DNA of 64,000 nucleotides from Tissierellia bacterium KA00581. GTDB taxonomy: Bacteria > Bacillota > Clostridia > Tissierellales > Peptoniphilaceae. This document shows positions 45,318-55,009 of the stretch, piece by piece. The notes beneath the pieces are model-generated. The model was given only the letters and a program-made list of their open reading frames with translations. It was not told the DNA's origin and searched no databases. Each line of letters starts with the position of its first letter. The stretch's first letter is position 1. Location: the NCBI GenBank assembly GCA_001552895.1, contig KQ959663.1, positions 1-64,000 of the forward strand, written 5' to 3'. The position numbers were made by a program, and so were the translations under genes.

Positions 45318-46208
45318 TTATTTTTTCAATTTTTTTAAAATATTTTTTATTTCTTCAATGCTTCGTTTATATTTTTTAGAGCAAAAATTACATGAAATTT
45401 CAATTTCTTTGCCTTCTTTAATTATGTCATCAAGTTCTTTTTTTCCTAAATTTAATAACATATTATCTATTTTTTCATCACTACAACTACATTTGTAATG
45501 TATTATTTTTTCTTCTGTAACCTTTATTTTAAAAATCTTTAGTATTGAAGATATATAATCATAAAAAGAATTTTCTTTAAAATCTCCTTTTATATAATTT
45601 TCTAATTCTTCTTTAAACATATCTGAATATATTTTAAATTGAGAGATATCTTTTTTAGTATAATCTGGCAATAACTCAATCATATATCCAAATGATAAAA
45701 AACTATCTTTTAAAATCTTTACATCTAAAAAAACGGATGTATTCGTTTGATTAGATGAGCTAAAGTAATTACTAAAATCTTCACTTAAATTTTTTGAAGT
45801 TATATTTGTTTTACCTATATATGGATTTTTAAGACCTAAGTCTTTAGTTATTACTAAAATTCCACTATCTCCAATAAAATCTTTTGAAGTTTCATTATTT
45901 TTATATATTTTATCATATTCAGTTATATCTTTATTTTCTAAATATCCAGTTATAAATGATTCATTATATAACTTTGATATTATAAGACCACATTTGCCAT
46001 TTGTTTTTAATTTAATGTCAATACTATCATCTTTTGTATTTAAATCAGAATATAAAAGTGCATTCATAGTCAAAACTTTTCCCATTTCAACTGTTGTTGC
46101 TACAGAAGGCTTTTGTAATTTATTAAAATCTTTTACCAAATCATCTGTAAATGCGAAAAAAAATCTCATAGATTTACATTCATCAATACATCTTAATATT
46201 TTTGCCAT
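45318..46208 (-). CDS. hslO: Redox-regulated chaperone Hsp33
   Basis: This 296-residue chaperone is activated by oxidation. The N-terminal domain (AKILRCIDECKSMRFFFAFT) precedes the C-terminal zinc switch: KCSCSDEKIDNML with CxC near 243-245, then EISCNFCSKKYKRS with CxxC near 275-278. These four cysteines bind zinc and form disulfides when stressed. AGGAGGAATTT precedes the ATG. The MATE gene follows in the same operon. Confidence 0.95.
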   Translation of the reverse strand: MAKILRCIDECKSMRFFFAFTDDLVKDFNKLQKPSVATTVEMGKVLTMNALLYSDLNTKDDSIDIKLKTNGKCGLIISKLYNESFITGYLENKDITEYDKIYKNNETSKDFIGDSGILVITKDLGLKNPYIGKTNITSKNLSEDFSNYFSSSNQTNTSVFLDVKILKDSFLSFGYMIELLPDYTKKDISQFKIYSDMFKEELENYIKGDFKENSFYDYISSILKIFKIKVTEEKIIHYKCSCSDEKIDNMLLNLGKKELDDIIKEGKEIEISCNFCSKKYKRSIEEIKNILKKLKK

Positions 46209-46224
46209 AAATTCCTCCTAACTT

Positions 46225-46252
46225 TAAAAATCCCCTATAATATAGGGGATTT
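46225..46252 (-). terminator. Terminator of the cold-shock gene
   Basis: AAATCCCCTAT pairs with ATAGGGGATTT, 20 bases past the cold-shock protein stop, followed by T residues on the minus strand. Confidence 0.82.
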
Positions 46253-46270
46253 AACTTCCAATAATCATAA

Positions 46271-46471
46271 TTATAATTTAACTACATTAGAAGCTTGAGG
46301 ACCTTTAGCTCCGTCTACTATTTCAAATTCGACAGCTTGTCCTTCATCTAAAGTTCTAAATTCACCAGTTTCTTCTAATGCTGAATAATGTACAAATACA
46401 TCATCTCCACTTTCAGTAGAAATAAATCCAAATCCTTTAGTTGAGTTGAACCATTTTACAGTTCCTTTCAT
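46271..46471 (-). CDS. Cold-shock protein (CspA family)
   Basis: This 66-residue OB-fold RNA chaperone has [19 protein letters not shown] (RNP-1 motif KGFGFI) and [13 protein letters not shown] (RNP-2 region VFVHY). It binds single-stranded RNA and DNA. The start at 46471 follows TGGAGGAAAAAGCG. It is a single gene with its own terminator. Codon use fits high expression. Confidence 0.95.
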   Translation of the reverse strand: MKGTVKWFNSTKGFGFISTESGDDVFVHYSALEETGEFRTLDEGQAVEFEIVDGAKGPQASNVVKL

Positions 46472-46596
46472 CGCTTTTTCCTCCAATACTTGGAAAATTT
46501 ATAATACATAATATTACTCTAATAGTATAACATAATTAAAATAATAAATCAATATAAAAATGTTAAAATGTTTCTTTATTTTATTTTATTTACATC

Positions 46597-48090
46597 TTAA
46601 TCATACTTTAAAATTGCTTTTTTCTTTAAAATAAATATAAGAATTAGTAATACAATAACTCCTATAGGAAAAGCAATTAAATCTATTCCTATAATTCCTG
46701 CAACTAAAAAACCTACTATTGTTGAAATTCCACAAATAATTGCATATGGAAGTTGTGTTGAAACGTGAATTAAATGATTACAATTTGCTCCAGCTGATGA
46801 AAGAATAGTTGTATCAGAAATTGGTGAACAATGATCTCCAAAAACTGAACCGGAAAAGATTGAAGCTAGTACTATGTTCAAATAACTCAAAGTATTAGTA
46901 TGAACAAGTATAGGTACAATAATTGGAATTAAAATTCCAAAAGTTCCCCATGCAGTTCCAGTTGAAAAAGATAAAAATGATGAAACTATGAAAATTATGC
47001 TTGGAAAAATCCACATCGGAATTGTATAAGTAGTTAATACACTCGCTATAAAACTTCCTGTATTTAAATATTTTTCACTTGTTATTCCTCCAATTGTCCA
47101 AGCTAAAATCAAAATAACAATAGGTGTAATCATAGTTTTCATTCCTTCTATTAAGCCGTCCATAAAATCTTTAAATTTTATAAGTTTTCTTGGAATGTAT
47201 AAAACAAAAGCTACAATCAAAGAAAATATAGCAGCAACAACTAAAGACATATTAACATTACTATTACCGAAAGCATAACTCATAGCAACATTTTTTGAAA
47301 AATATCCACCTGTTCTAAGCATCATCAAAAGAGTAACTACAATAAGTGTTAATATTGGTAAAACTAAATCAATAACTTTTCCATTTTCTGAATATGTATA
47401 TCCAACATTTTCGTTTTTTAATTCTAAAGAAGTATCGTTAATTTCATATTTTTCCATAGAACAAATTTCATGCTTTGAAAAACAGAAATAGAAAAGTGAA
47501 AATATTGTAAGTAATGCATATAGATTAAGTGGTATTGTATTTACAAAAACTTTCATAGGATTGTCTATACCACTATCTCCTATTATTGCTACAACAGATG
47601 CTGCCCAACTTGAAATAGGTGCAAGAATGCAAACAGGTGCTGCTGATGAATCAATTATTTGTGCAAGTTTTGCTCTTGAAACTTTATTTTCGTCCATTAT
47701 AGGTTTCATTACAGCTCCAACAGTCAAACAATTAAAATAATCATCAATAAAGATAAGCATACCTAAAATTGTTCCTGCAAGTTTTGCTGTGGTTTTATTT
47801 TTTATATGTTTTTTTGCCCATTTTCCATAGGCAAATGAACCTCCAGCCATATTCATAACCATTACAAGAGAACCTAAAAGTGCTAAAAATATAAGCATAA
47901 GGCTATTATCGCCAAGCTTTTTTGACATTAGTTTTATAATTTCTTCTAATGCTACTAAAATATTTCCTCCTGTAAAAATAACTCCACCAACTATAATTCC
48001 TAAAAACAACGAAGTAATAACTTCTTTTGTTAAAAGAGCAAGAACTATTGCTATAATTGGTGGTAAAATAGATAAAATTCCATAACTCAT
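46597..48090 (-). CDS. nhaC: NhaC-family Na+/H+ antiporter
   Basis: This 497-residue transporter with about twelve helices has NhaC/ion-transporter superfamily features: FIDDYFNCLTVGAVMKPIMDE near 118, the DSSAAPVCILAPISSW region near 148, and GTAWGTFGILIPIIVP plus FGDHCSPISDTT in the C-terminal half. It exchanges Na+ (or amino acid derivatives in some members) for protons. The start at 48090 follows TTGGAGGAATTTAAT; a five-codon longer form lacks a site. Monocistronic. Confidence 0.87.
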   Translation of the reverse strand: MSYGILSILPPIIAIVLALLTKEVITSLFLGIIVGGVIFTGGNILVALEEIIKLMSKKLGDNSLMLIFLALLGSLVMVMNMAGGSFAYGKWAKKHIKNKTTAKLAGTILGMLIFIDDYFNCLTVGAVMKPIMDENKVSRAKLAQIIDSSAAPVCILAPISSWAASVVAIIGDSGIDNPMKVFVNTIPLNLYALLTIFSLFYFCFSKHEICSMEKYEINDTSLELKNENVGYTYSENGKVIDLVLPILTLIVVTLLMMLRTGGYFSKNVAMSYAFGNSNVNMSLVVAAIFSLIVAFVLYIPRKLIKFKDFMDGLIEGMKTMITPIVILILAWTIGGITSEKYLNTGSFIASVLTTYTIPMWIFPSIIFIVSSFLSFSTGTAWGTFGILIPIIVPILVHTNTLSYLNIVLASIFSGSVFGDHCSPISDTTILSSAGANCNHLIHVSTQLPYAIICGISTIVGFLVAGIIGIDLIAFPIGVIVLLILIFILKKKAILKYD

Positions 48091-48105
48091 ATTAAATTCC
48101 TCCAA

Positions 48106-48368
48106 TAAAAAAATAACTTTCTATAGTATACCACTTTGTTTAAATAAATTCAATACATTTTACTACAAAATAATTATATTTCAAAAAAAATCAATATTAT
48201 ATAAAAAAATAAAGTTATAAAAAAATAAATTGTAATTTTTTTAAGATATTTTTATATTTATTTTACTTCCTAATATAAAAAATATGGGTATATATTTTTT
48301 ATAAAGGATTTTGGCTGATGATTTTAAACAAAATAAAAATCATCTTAACAATAAGGAGATGAATTATA
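48106..48368 (+). promoter_or_regulatory. Upstream region of the oleate hydratase gene with leader hairpin
   Basis: The region carries a hairpin GATGATTTT/AAAATCATC at 48317-48344, 13 bases before the AAGGAGATG ribosome site. It may be an operator or mRNA structure responding to fatty acids. The remainder is AT-rich, with several possible -10 boxes but no clear -35. Confidence 0.45.
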
Positions 48369-50156
48369 ATGAACAATAGTTATGATGAAAGGGTACGATT
48401 TGTAAATGGAAATTATCACTCTCTAGTTCATTCAAGAAAGCCAAAAGATATAGAAAATAAAAAAGCATATATCATTGGTACAGGATTAGCTGCTTTAGCT
48501 ACTGGTGGTTTTCTAGTAAAAGATGCACATATAAGTGGTGATAATATTACTTTTCTAGAACAATTGACATTACCAGGAGGTAGTTTAGATGGAAATTTTA
48601 ATCCTGAACATAAAGGTTATGTAGCTCGTGGCGGAAGAGAAATGGGTCATCACTTTGAAATTTTATGGGATTTATATAGTGCAATTCCATCTTCTGAAGA
48701 TCCACAACAATCAATATTAGATCACTTTTTTTATACAAACTTAGATGATCCTAATTTTAGTAAATGTCGTATAATACACAAAAATGGGAAAAGATATGAT
48801 GAGGAAAAATTTAATTTAAGTGATAAATCATTGAAAGAAATAATAAAACTTACACTTACAAAGGATGAAGATTTACAAAATAAACAAATAAATCAAGTAT
48901 TTTCCGAAGAAACTTTAAATAGCGATTTTTGGATTTTATGGAGGTCGATGTTTGCTTTTCAAAACTGGAATAGTGCTTTAGAAATGAAATTATATTTAAA
49001 CAGATTCATTCATCATGTTGGTGGACTTACTAATCTTTCAGCTCTTCAATTTACTCAATATGATCAATATGAATCTATCGTAAAACCGATAGTAAAATGG
49101 CTAAAAGAAAAAGGTGTTAAATTTGAATACGGAATTACTGTAAAAGATGTTGATTTTGATATCACTTCTGACAAGAAAGTTGCTACAAAATTGGTAATGG
49201 AATCAAGTAAAGGTGAAGACAAATCAATTGATTTAACTGAAAATGATTTGGTGTTTATAACTAATGGTTCAATGACTGAATCATCAAGCTATGGTGACGA
49301 TGAAACTCCTGCAACTTTGAGTGCTGATTTTGGAGCTAGTTGGAATTTATGGAGAAATATTGCATTAAAATCTGATGAATTTGGTAAACCAGATAAATTC
49401 TGTAAAAATGTAGAAAGAACTAACTGGGAATCTTGTACTGTAACTGTTCATGGTGGAAAGGTTATTGACTATATTGAAAATATTACTAAAAGAAATCCTT
49501 ACACTGGAAAAGTTGTTACAGGTGGTATTGTAACTGTTAAGGATTCAAATTGGTTGATGAGCTGGACAATCAATAGACAACCTCAATATGTTGGTCAACC
49601 AAAAGAAGATATTTGCGTTTGGGTTTACGGATTATTTACTGACAAAGACGGAAATTATATCAAAAAACCTATGAGAGATTGTACAGGAAAAGAAATCACA
49701 AAAGAATGGCTATACCATATAGGTGTACCAGAAAAAGATATAGATAAATTATCGAAAGATTGTTCGGCTATTCCTGTTATGATGCCTTATATTACAAGTC
49801 ATTTTGAACCTCGTGAATTTGGTGATAGACCATATGTTGTGCCAAAAAATGCAGTAAACTTTGCATTCATTGGACAATTTGCAGAAACTTTAGATAAACC
49901 CGGCAGAGATACTGTATTTACTACAGAATATTCTGGAAGAACAGCTATGGAAGCTGTATATGCACTATGTAATGTTGAAAAAGGCATTCCTGAAGTATAT
50001 GCATCAAAATATGATTTAAGATATTTGTTAAATGCTATAAGTGCATTAAATGACTACAAGAAACCTAATATTCCAAAACTTTTATCTTTCATAATAAAAA
50101 AGAAAGTAAAAAATACAGATATAGAATTAATGTTAAAAGAAAATAATTTAATATAA
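48369..50156 (+). CDS. ohyA: Oleate hydratase
   Basis: This 595-residue FAD protein of the myosin-cross-reactive antigen family adds water to the cis-9 double bond of oleic acid. FAD-binding IIGTGLAALATGGFLVKDA is near 36, the glycine-rich second flavin loop GGREMGHHFEILWDL near 92, and EYSGRTAMEAVYALC near the C-terminus. Family members detoxify host unsaturated fatty acids, fitting a host-associated organism. Single gene, with an upstream leader hairpin and a strong terminator downstream. Confidence 0.95.
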   Translation: MNNSYDERVRFVNGNYHSLVHSRKPKDIENKKAYIIGTGLAALATGGFLVKDAHISGDNITFLEQLTLPGGSLDGNFNPEHKGYVARGGREMGHHFEILWDLYSAIPSSEDPQQSILDHFFYTNLDDPNFSKCRIIHKNGKRYDEEKFNLSDKSLKEIIKLTLTKDEDLQNKQINQVFSEETLNSDFWILWRSMFAFQNWNSALEMKLYLNRFIHHVGGLTNLSALQFTQYDQYESIVKPIVKWLKEKGVKFEYGITVKDVDFDITSDKKVATKLVMESSKGEDKSIDLTENDLVFITNGSMTESSSYGDDETPATLSADFGASWNLWRNIALKSDEFGKPDKFCKNVERTNWESCTVTVHGGKVIDYIENITKRNPYTGKVVTGGIVTVKDSNWLMSWTINRQPQYVGQPKEDICVWVYGLFTDKDGNYIKKPMRDCTGKEITKEWLYHIGVPEKDIDKLSKDCSAIPVMMPYITSHFEPREFGDRPYVVPKNAVNFAFIGQFAETLDKPGRDTVFTTEYSGRTAMEAVYALCNVEKGIPEVYASKYDLRYLLNAISALNDYKKPNIPKLLSFIIKKKVKNTDIELMLKENNLI

Positions 50157-50193
50157 TAAAATATAACTAGCCTTAAAATACTTATAAAAATTT

Positions 50194-50227
50194 TAATGGA
50201 GCAATCTTTTTTAGATTGCTCCATTTT
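50194..50227. terminator. Bidirectional terminator
   Basis: ATGGAGCAATCT pairs with AGATTGCTCCAT and is followed by TTTTT. It separates the convergent ohyA and ABC exporter genes. Confidence 0.88.
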
Positions 50228-50268
50228 TTATATTATTCAGTTATGTAATAGTTTTAATTTATAATTAT

Positions 50269-51885
50269 TTAACTTAAATTTATACTTTTTGTTACTATAT
50301 AATCAAAATCATCATTATGACTTATAACTATCAAAGTGATTGAATATTTTTCTATAAATGCCTTTAGATTTCTTACAAGATCTGTTGCCATTTTTCTATT
50401 TAAACTTGCAGTAGGTTCATCTAAAATTAAAACTTCTGGTTTTCTAATTAACATTCTTGCAAGATTTATTCTTTGTTTTTCTCCCCCACTAATATTATTT
50501 TTATCTTCAGATAAAACAAAATCCAAAGTTTTATTTTCTACAAATTCCCTAAGACAACAAACATCTATAACTTCATTTAATTCACTATTAGAATATGAAT
50601 TTCCTAAAGTTATATTTTCATAAATACTATCTTCAAGCATTATTGGCTTTTGCTGAACTTGAATAACTTTTTTATAGTATAAATCTTTATCTATTTTATT
50701 AATATCAATAGAATTATATTTTATACTAACTGTATTAGAATTTATAAACCTACTAATTAAATTAATTAAGGTACTCTTTCCACTTCCACTAATTCCATTT
50801 ATTTTAAATACATCATTTCTACAAATTTTAAAATTAATATTTTGTAAAATTTTTTTATCAAAATTTCCTTCATATAAAAAATATTTACTATTTATACTAA
50901 GTTCTTTAAAGTTATCAAGACTTTTTACCTCTTCGTTACAAGCGTCATAATCAAACATATATTTGATGTTAGTTATTAAATTTTTACTTATCCTTCGTTG
51001 ACTTAATAAATCAGAAATAACAACTATTGGCTCTGTCATATATGTTATTAATGTATATATAGCTATAAGTTTTCCGATCGTTAACATATCTACAATTATT
51101 AAATATAATCCAGCACCTAAAACAAACAAAGGAATGATATTATTTAAAGCAACATACAATGTAACAAAAAAAGCATAAGCAAAAGATATTTTCATATCAA
51201 CTTCATATATTTTTTTATTTTGTAAAAAACTAAATTTATTAGAAAAATACTCACCTTTATTTAATTGTAAGATAGTTTTAAAACTATTTAATGTCTGAAT
51301 AACAAACTGATTAATATTAGCTATGTTATACTGTAATTGTTGTGTTTTTTCTGAAATATATTCTGATATTTTATTTTGTATAAAATAACAAACAACTATT
51401 AAAACAGGTATGAAAATAGCTAAAATAACGTTATAATATACTATAAGCACAAATGGAACAAAAAATTGTAATAATTGGACTATAATAGTATTTACACCAA
51501 CACTATACCATTTAGAAATAGTTTTTATATCTGTTAAAAATTGAGATGAAACTACTCCACTGTCGACAGATAATACTTCTTTTCTAGAAATAAGTTTTGA
51601 AAACAAAAAATTTTTTATTAAAACTTCTCCCTTTTTTGATAATTTTGAATAATAATAGTTAGAAAAAAATATACTTATTAAAAATAATGGTAATACAAAA
51701 AAATATTTCAAAATCTGCATTTTAAAATAAGTTAAATCAGAAATCGTATTTTTTGTTATGTAATCTATTAGCTTTTGAATTATCAAAATTAAATATATGT
51801 TAGTAGCCAATTTTAATACAGACATACAAATAGATATAATTTTTATAGGTATTACATTTTTTAAAATTTTTTTAAAATTTATCAT
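50269..51885 (-). CDS. ABC exporter, fused membrane and ATPase domains
   Basis: This 538-residue half-transporter has an N-terminal six-helix exporter domain (about 1-290). A nucleotide-binding domain follows with NGISGSGKSTLINLISRF (Walker A near 354), signature NNISGGEKQRINLARMLI near 460, Walker B VLILDEPTASL and H-loop VISHND. It works as a homodimer or with a missing partner. The ATG at 51885 is set by GGAGGAGCCT. No peptidase domain or adjacent peptide gene is seen, so the cargo is unknown. Confidence 0.88.
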   Translation of the reverse strand: MINFKKILKNVIPIKIISICMSVLKLATNIYLILIIQKLIDYITKNTISDLTYFKMQILKYFFVLPLFLISIFFSNYYYSKLSKKGEVLIKNFLFSKLISRKEVLSVDSGVVSSQFLTDIKTISKWYSVGVNTIIVQLLQFFVPFVLIVYYNVILAIFIPVLIVVCYFIQNKISEYISEKTQQLQYNIANINQFVIQTLNSFKTILQLNKGEYFSNKFSFLQNKKIYEVDMKISFAYAFFVTLYVALNNIIPLFVLGAGLYLIIVDMLTIGKLIAIYTLITYMTEPIVVISDLLSQRRISKNLITNIKYMFDYDACNEEVKSLDNFKELSINSKYFLYEGNFDKKILQNINFKICRNDVFKINGISGSGKSTLINLISRFINSNTVSIKYNSIDINKIDKDLYYKKVIQVQQKPIMLEDSIYENITLGNSYSNSELNEVIDVCCLREFVENKTLDFVLSEDKNNISGGEKQRINLARMLIRKPEVLILDEPTASLNRKMATDLVRNLKAFIEKYSITLIVISHNDDFDYIVTKSINLS

Positions 51886-52078
51886 AGGCTCCTCCAAAGA
51901 CTTATTATAATCTTTTTATCCATACTTTCCTACTTAATTATATTTTCCAGACAAATGAATTTTGTAACTACATTTTCAGTATATCACTTGATGCAAATAA
52001 AGTCAAGCGCTTTTTTATTTTTTTACTTATCAATGTTTGTATATTAATTTTAAAAAATAAAATTATAAGTAATTAAAA

Positions 52079-52118
52079 TACCCTTTTTACTATTTAATTT
52101 AGTAAAAAGGGTATTTTA
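52079..52118 (-). terminator. Terminator of the ferric-type ABC operon
   Basis: ATACCCTTTTTACT pairs with AGTAAAAAGGGTAT around a 10-base loop with flanking T runs, directly after the ATPase gene. Confidence 0.88.
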
Positions 52119-52127
52119 AATCTTTTA

Positions 52128-53198
52128 TTAAGTTATAATTTTTGTATAATCTTTTCCGTCATCTTCAAATACCATAAAACTTTTTATTCTAAGCTTTATT
52201 TTTTCATTTTCTTTATATGCTCCATATGTTTCAACATGGTCTATTACTCTTACAATATTTTCATTACCCAAATCAACTTTACAGTCATTTACATCTCCAA
52301 GATAGAATTGACTTACAAGTTTTGCATCTATTGTTCCATCTTTTTGATCTATTCTTAAAGCTTCAGGTCTTATAGCAACTATTACTTTGCCTACTTTATC
52401 TCCATTATATGGTAATTTTTTACCAGTATTTGAAAGCTCTACAAATCCGTCTTTAGAAACGGCTTTTATGAAATTTACACGTCCAACAAAATTTGCAACA
52501 AATGGATTTTTAGGTGTTCTATAAATTTCTTCTGGAGTTCCTATTTGCTGAACAACTCCTTTATTTATTAAAATAATTCGATCACTCATAGTCATTGCTT
52601 CTATTTGATCATGAGTTACATATATAACTGTAATTTTTAAATTTCTTTGAATTTCTTTAATTTCAAAACGCATCTCTTCTCTAAGTTTTGCATCTAAGTT
52701 TGAAAGAGGTTCGTCTAATAAAAGAAGTTTAGGTTCTGCAACTAATGCACGTCCAAGAGCTACTCTTTGTTGTTGACCTCCTGAAAGTTCTGATGGTGCT
52801 CTATCTTTGTATTGTGAAAGATGTACTATTTCTAAAACTTTTTCAACTTTTTGTTTTATTTCTTCTTTTTTTACTCCCGAAATCTTAAGAGGGTATGCAA
52901 TATTATCAAAAACATTCATATGTGGCCATACTGCATATGATTGAAAAACCATCCCTATTTTTCTTTTTTCAGGTGGTAAAAAAGTTTTTTCCCCAGAAAC
53001 AACTTTATTATCTATTAATATTTCTCCACTTGTTGGTTTTTCAAACCCAGCTATCAATCTTAGCATTGTAGTTTTTCCACAACCAGATGGACCTAATAAT
53101 GTAATAAATTCACCATCTTTAAATTTTTCTGTAAAAGGCTTTAAAACTTCTACATTTCCAAAAGATTTACTTATTTTATTTATACTAATTTCAGACAT
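52128..53198 (-). CDS. ABC transporter ATPase, FbpC/PotA group
   Basis: This 356-residue importer ATPase has Walker A LLGPSGCGKTTMLRL near 35, Q-loop VFQSYAVWPH, signature LSGGQQQRVALGRAL near 137, Walker B LLLLDEPLSNLD and the H-loop VTHDQIEA. The C-terminal 120 residues form a TOBE-type regulatory domain (VNFIKAVSK, VVAIRPEAL). It powers import through the adjacent permease. It is last in the operon (binding protein, permease, ATPase), 8 bp after the permease gene. Confidence 0.92.
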   Translation of the reverse strand: MSEISINKISKSFGNVEVLKPFTEKFKDGEFITLLGPSGCGKTTMLRLIAGFEKPTSGEILIDNKVVSGEKTFLPPEKRKIGMVFQSYAVWPHMNVFDNIAYPLKISGVKKEEIKQKVEKVLEIVHLSQYKDRAPSELSGGQQQRVALGRALVAEPKLLLLDEPLSNLDAKLREEMRFEIKEIQRNLKITVIYVTHDQIEAMTMSDRIILINKGVVQQIGTPEEIYRTPKNPFVANFVGRVNFIKAVSKDGFVELSNTGKKLPYNGDKVGKVIVAIRPEALRIDQKDGTIDAKLVSQFYLGDVNDCKVDLGNENIVRVIDHVETYGAYKENEKIKLRIKSFMVFEDDGKDYTKIIT

Positions 53199-53206
53199 TT
53201 TTCCTC

Positions 53207-54892
53207 CTAAATTGAAAACTGACCTTTTGTAAGTTTATTTAAAATCCAGTTAACTACCAATACAAATATCAAAATAGCTGTAGCAAGAACACTTGCTATT
53301 TGTTGACTATGATATGTTTGATAATTGTAAAGTTCAAATCCTATAGTTTTTGTATGCGATGAATATAAAACTGTACTCATAGTAAGTTCATAAAAACAAG
53401 GCATAAAAATCAAAAATATACCAGCAACTATTGACGGCATAATAAGTGGCATTGTAACATCTTTTATCATTCTAAGCCAACCTGCTCCGGAAATCTGTGA
53501 AGCTTCTTCAAGAGATGGATGGACTTGACTCATTCCTGAAACAACTGTTCTCATACCCATTAACATATATTTAATCATATAAGCAACTATCATAATATAA
53601 ATTGTATTATAGATATTAATTCCAAATTTTCCACTCATTGTCATTATAAGAGCAAGAGCTATTGCTATACTAGGAGTACCTGAACCTACAGTAATTAAAA
53701 AATCAGGGATTCTTCTACCACGGACTCTTGTTCTTTCAAGAAGATATGCCATCATACAAGAAATTATAATTCCTAAAAGTGCAGAAGCTGTTGCTGCTAT
53801 CAAACTGTTTATAGTGGATGTAAAGATACTATCTCTTGTAAGCATTTGTTTCCAAAATTTAAAAGAAATATTTGACATTGATAAAGGCTTACCCATATTT
53901 ACTGTAATAGATGTTAAAGCTACTGTTATAAAAGGAATAACAACAACTATAAAAGCAAAAATTGAAACAATTACAGTAATAAAAGTTCTCCACTTTCCTA
54001 AGTCAACAATTGTAGGTCTTGTTGATTTTCCACTCATTGTTATAAATTGTTTTTTTCCTAAAACAAATGTAGAAATATATAAAATTAAATTTGCAATAAT
54101 CATAAGAAATACTGCAAGTGTAGTAGCATCTATAATTCCTTCTTGATTACCTATATGTACAAACTCGATTATTCTTGTTGTAACAGTGTGTATTTGTCCA
54201 GGCGCACCAATGATTGAAGGAATACCATAGCAAGATGCTGCTGTTACAAAAACTAAAAGAGCTGCAGCTATTAAACTTGGTGTCATCATAGGAATTGTTA
54301 TTGTAAATAAAGTTTTTAAAGGACTAGCTCCTGAAATTCTAGCAGCTTCTTCAAGTGAAGGATCCATTTTTTCCATTGCACGAGAAATTGTTATAAAAGC
54401 ATATGGATAATAAAAACAAGTAAGTACCCAAATCATTCCCCATATTGTATATATATTGAAAATTGAACCACTTAGTCCAAAAATTCTTTGAATAAGCATA
54501 TTTAAAGAACCTACTCTTGGATTTAAAAGTCTAAGCCAAGCCATAGCTCCTACATATGGTGGAACCATGTATGTTATAACAAACATAGTTCTAAAGATTT
54601 TTTTACCATAAAGATTTGTTCTTCCAACTAGAAAAGCAAGTGGAAAAGCTATAAGCATTCCAAAAAAAGTTGTTGCAAAAGCAGTTATAAGTGTATTTCT
54701 TATAGCTATAAAGTTGATATCATAACTATAAACTCTCTTAAAAGCTTCAAGCGTAAAACTTCCGTTTGGAAATACTGATTTAACAAAAAGATATAAAAGT
54801 GGTATTACTTCAAAAATAATCAAAAGTGCAATAATAAGTAACATTATCACCCATTTTATATCTATTTTTAATTTTTTATTTGTATTTTGCAT
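53207..54892 (-). CDS. ABC permease, fused FbpB type
   Basis: This 561-residue protein holds two homologous six-helix permease halves. Each has an EAA loop contacting the ATPase: LEEAARISGASPLKTLFTI near 182 and LEEASQISGAGWLRMIKDV in the second half. The fused layout is typical of ferric (FbpB) and related anion or organic-phosphonate importers. The ATG at 54892 is preferred over a TTG ten codons upstream; GAGAGG lies 12 bases before it, and neither option is ideal. A terminator-like hairpin separates it from the binding-protein gene. Confidence 0.9.
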   Translation of the reverse strand: MQNTNKKLKIDIKWVIMLLIIALLIIFEVIPLLYLFVKSVFPNGSFTLEAFKRVYSYDINFIAIRNTLITAFATTFFGMLIAFPLAFLVGRTNLYGKKIFRTMFVITYMVPPYVGAMAWLRLLNPRVGSLNMLIQRIFGLSGSIFNIYTIWGMIWVLTCFYYPYAFITISRAMEKMDPSLEEAARISGASPLKTLFTITIPMMTPSLIAAALLVFVTAASCYGIPSIIGAPGQIHTVTTRIIEFVHIGNQEGIIDATTLAVFLMIIANLILYISTFVLGKKQFITMSGKSTRPTIVDLGKWRTFITVIVSIFAFIVVVIPFITVALTSITVNMGKPLSMSNISFKFWKQMLTRDSIFTSTINSLIAATASALLGIIISCMMAYLLERTRVRGRRIPDFLITVGSGTPSIAIALALIMTMSGKFGINIYNTIYIMIVAYMIKYMLMGMRTVVSGMSQVHPSLEEASQISGAGWLRMIKDVTMPLIMPSIVAGIFLIFMPCFYELTMSTVLYSSHTKTIGFELYNYQTYHSQQIASVLATAILIFVLVVNWILNKLTKGQFSI

Positions 54893-54920
54893 AAAAAATA
54901 TAAACCTCTCATTAATTAAC

Positions 54921-54940
54921 AAAAAGGGAGCTAGGCTCCC
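54921..54940 (-). terminator. Internal attenuating terminator of the ABC operon
   Basis: GGGAGC-CTA-GCTCCC followed by five T residues on the minus strand lies between the binding-protein gene and the permease. Partial readthrough would give an excess of binding protein over membrane components. Confidence 0.82.
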
Positions 54941-55009
54941 GATTTGTCATACTTTTTTATCTTTAATAAATATTTATTTTATATCACGTGTACTAAAGAT
55001 TTAAAAATT

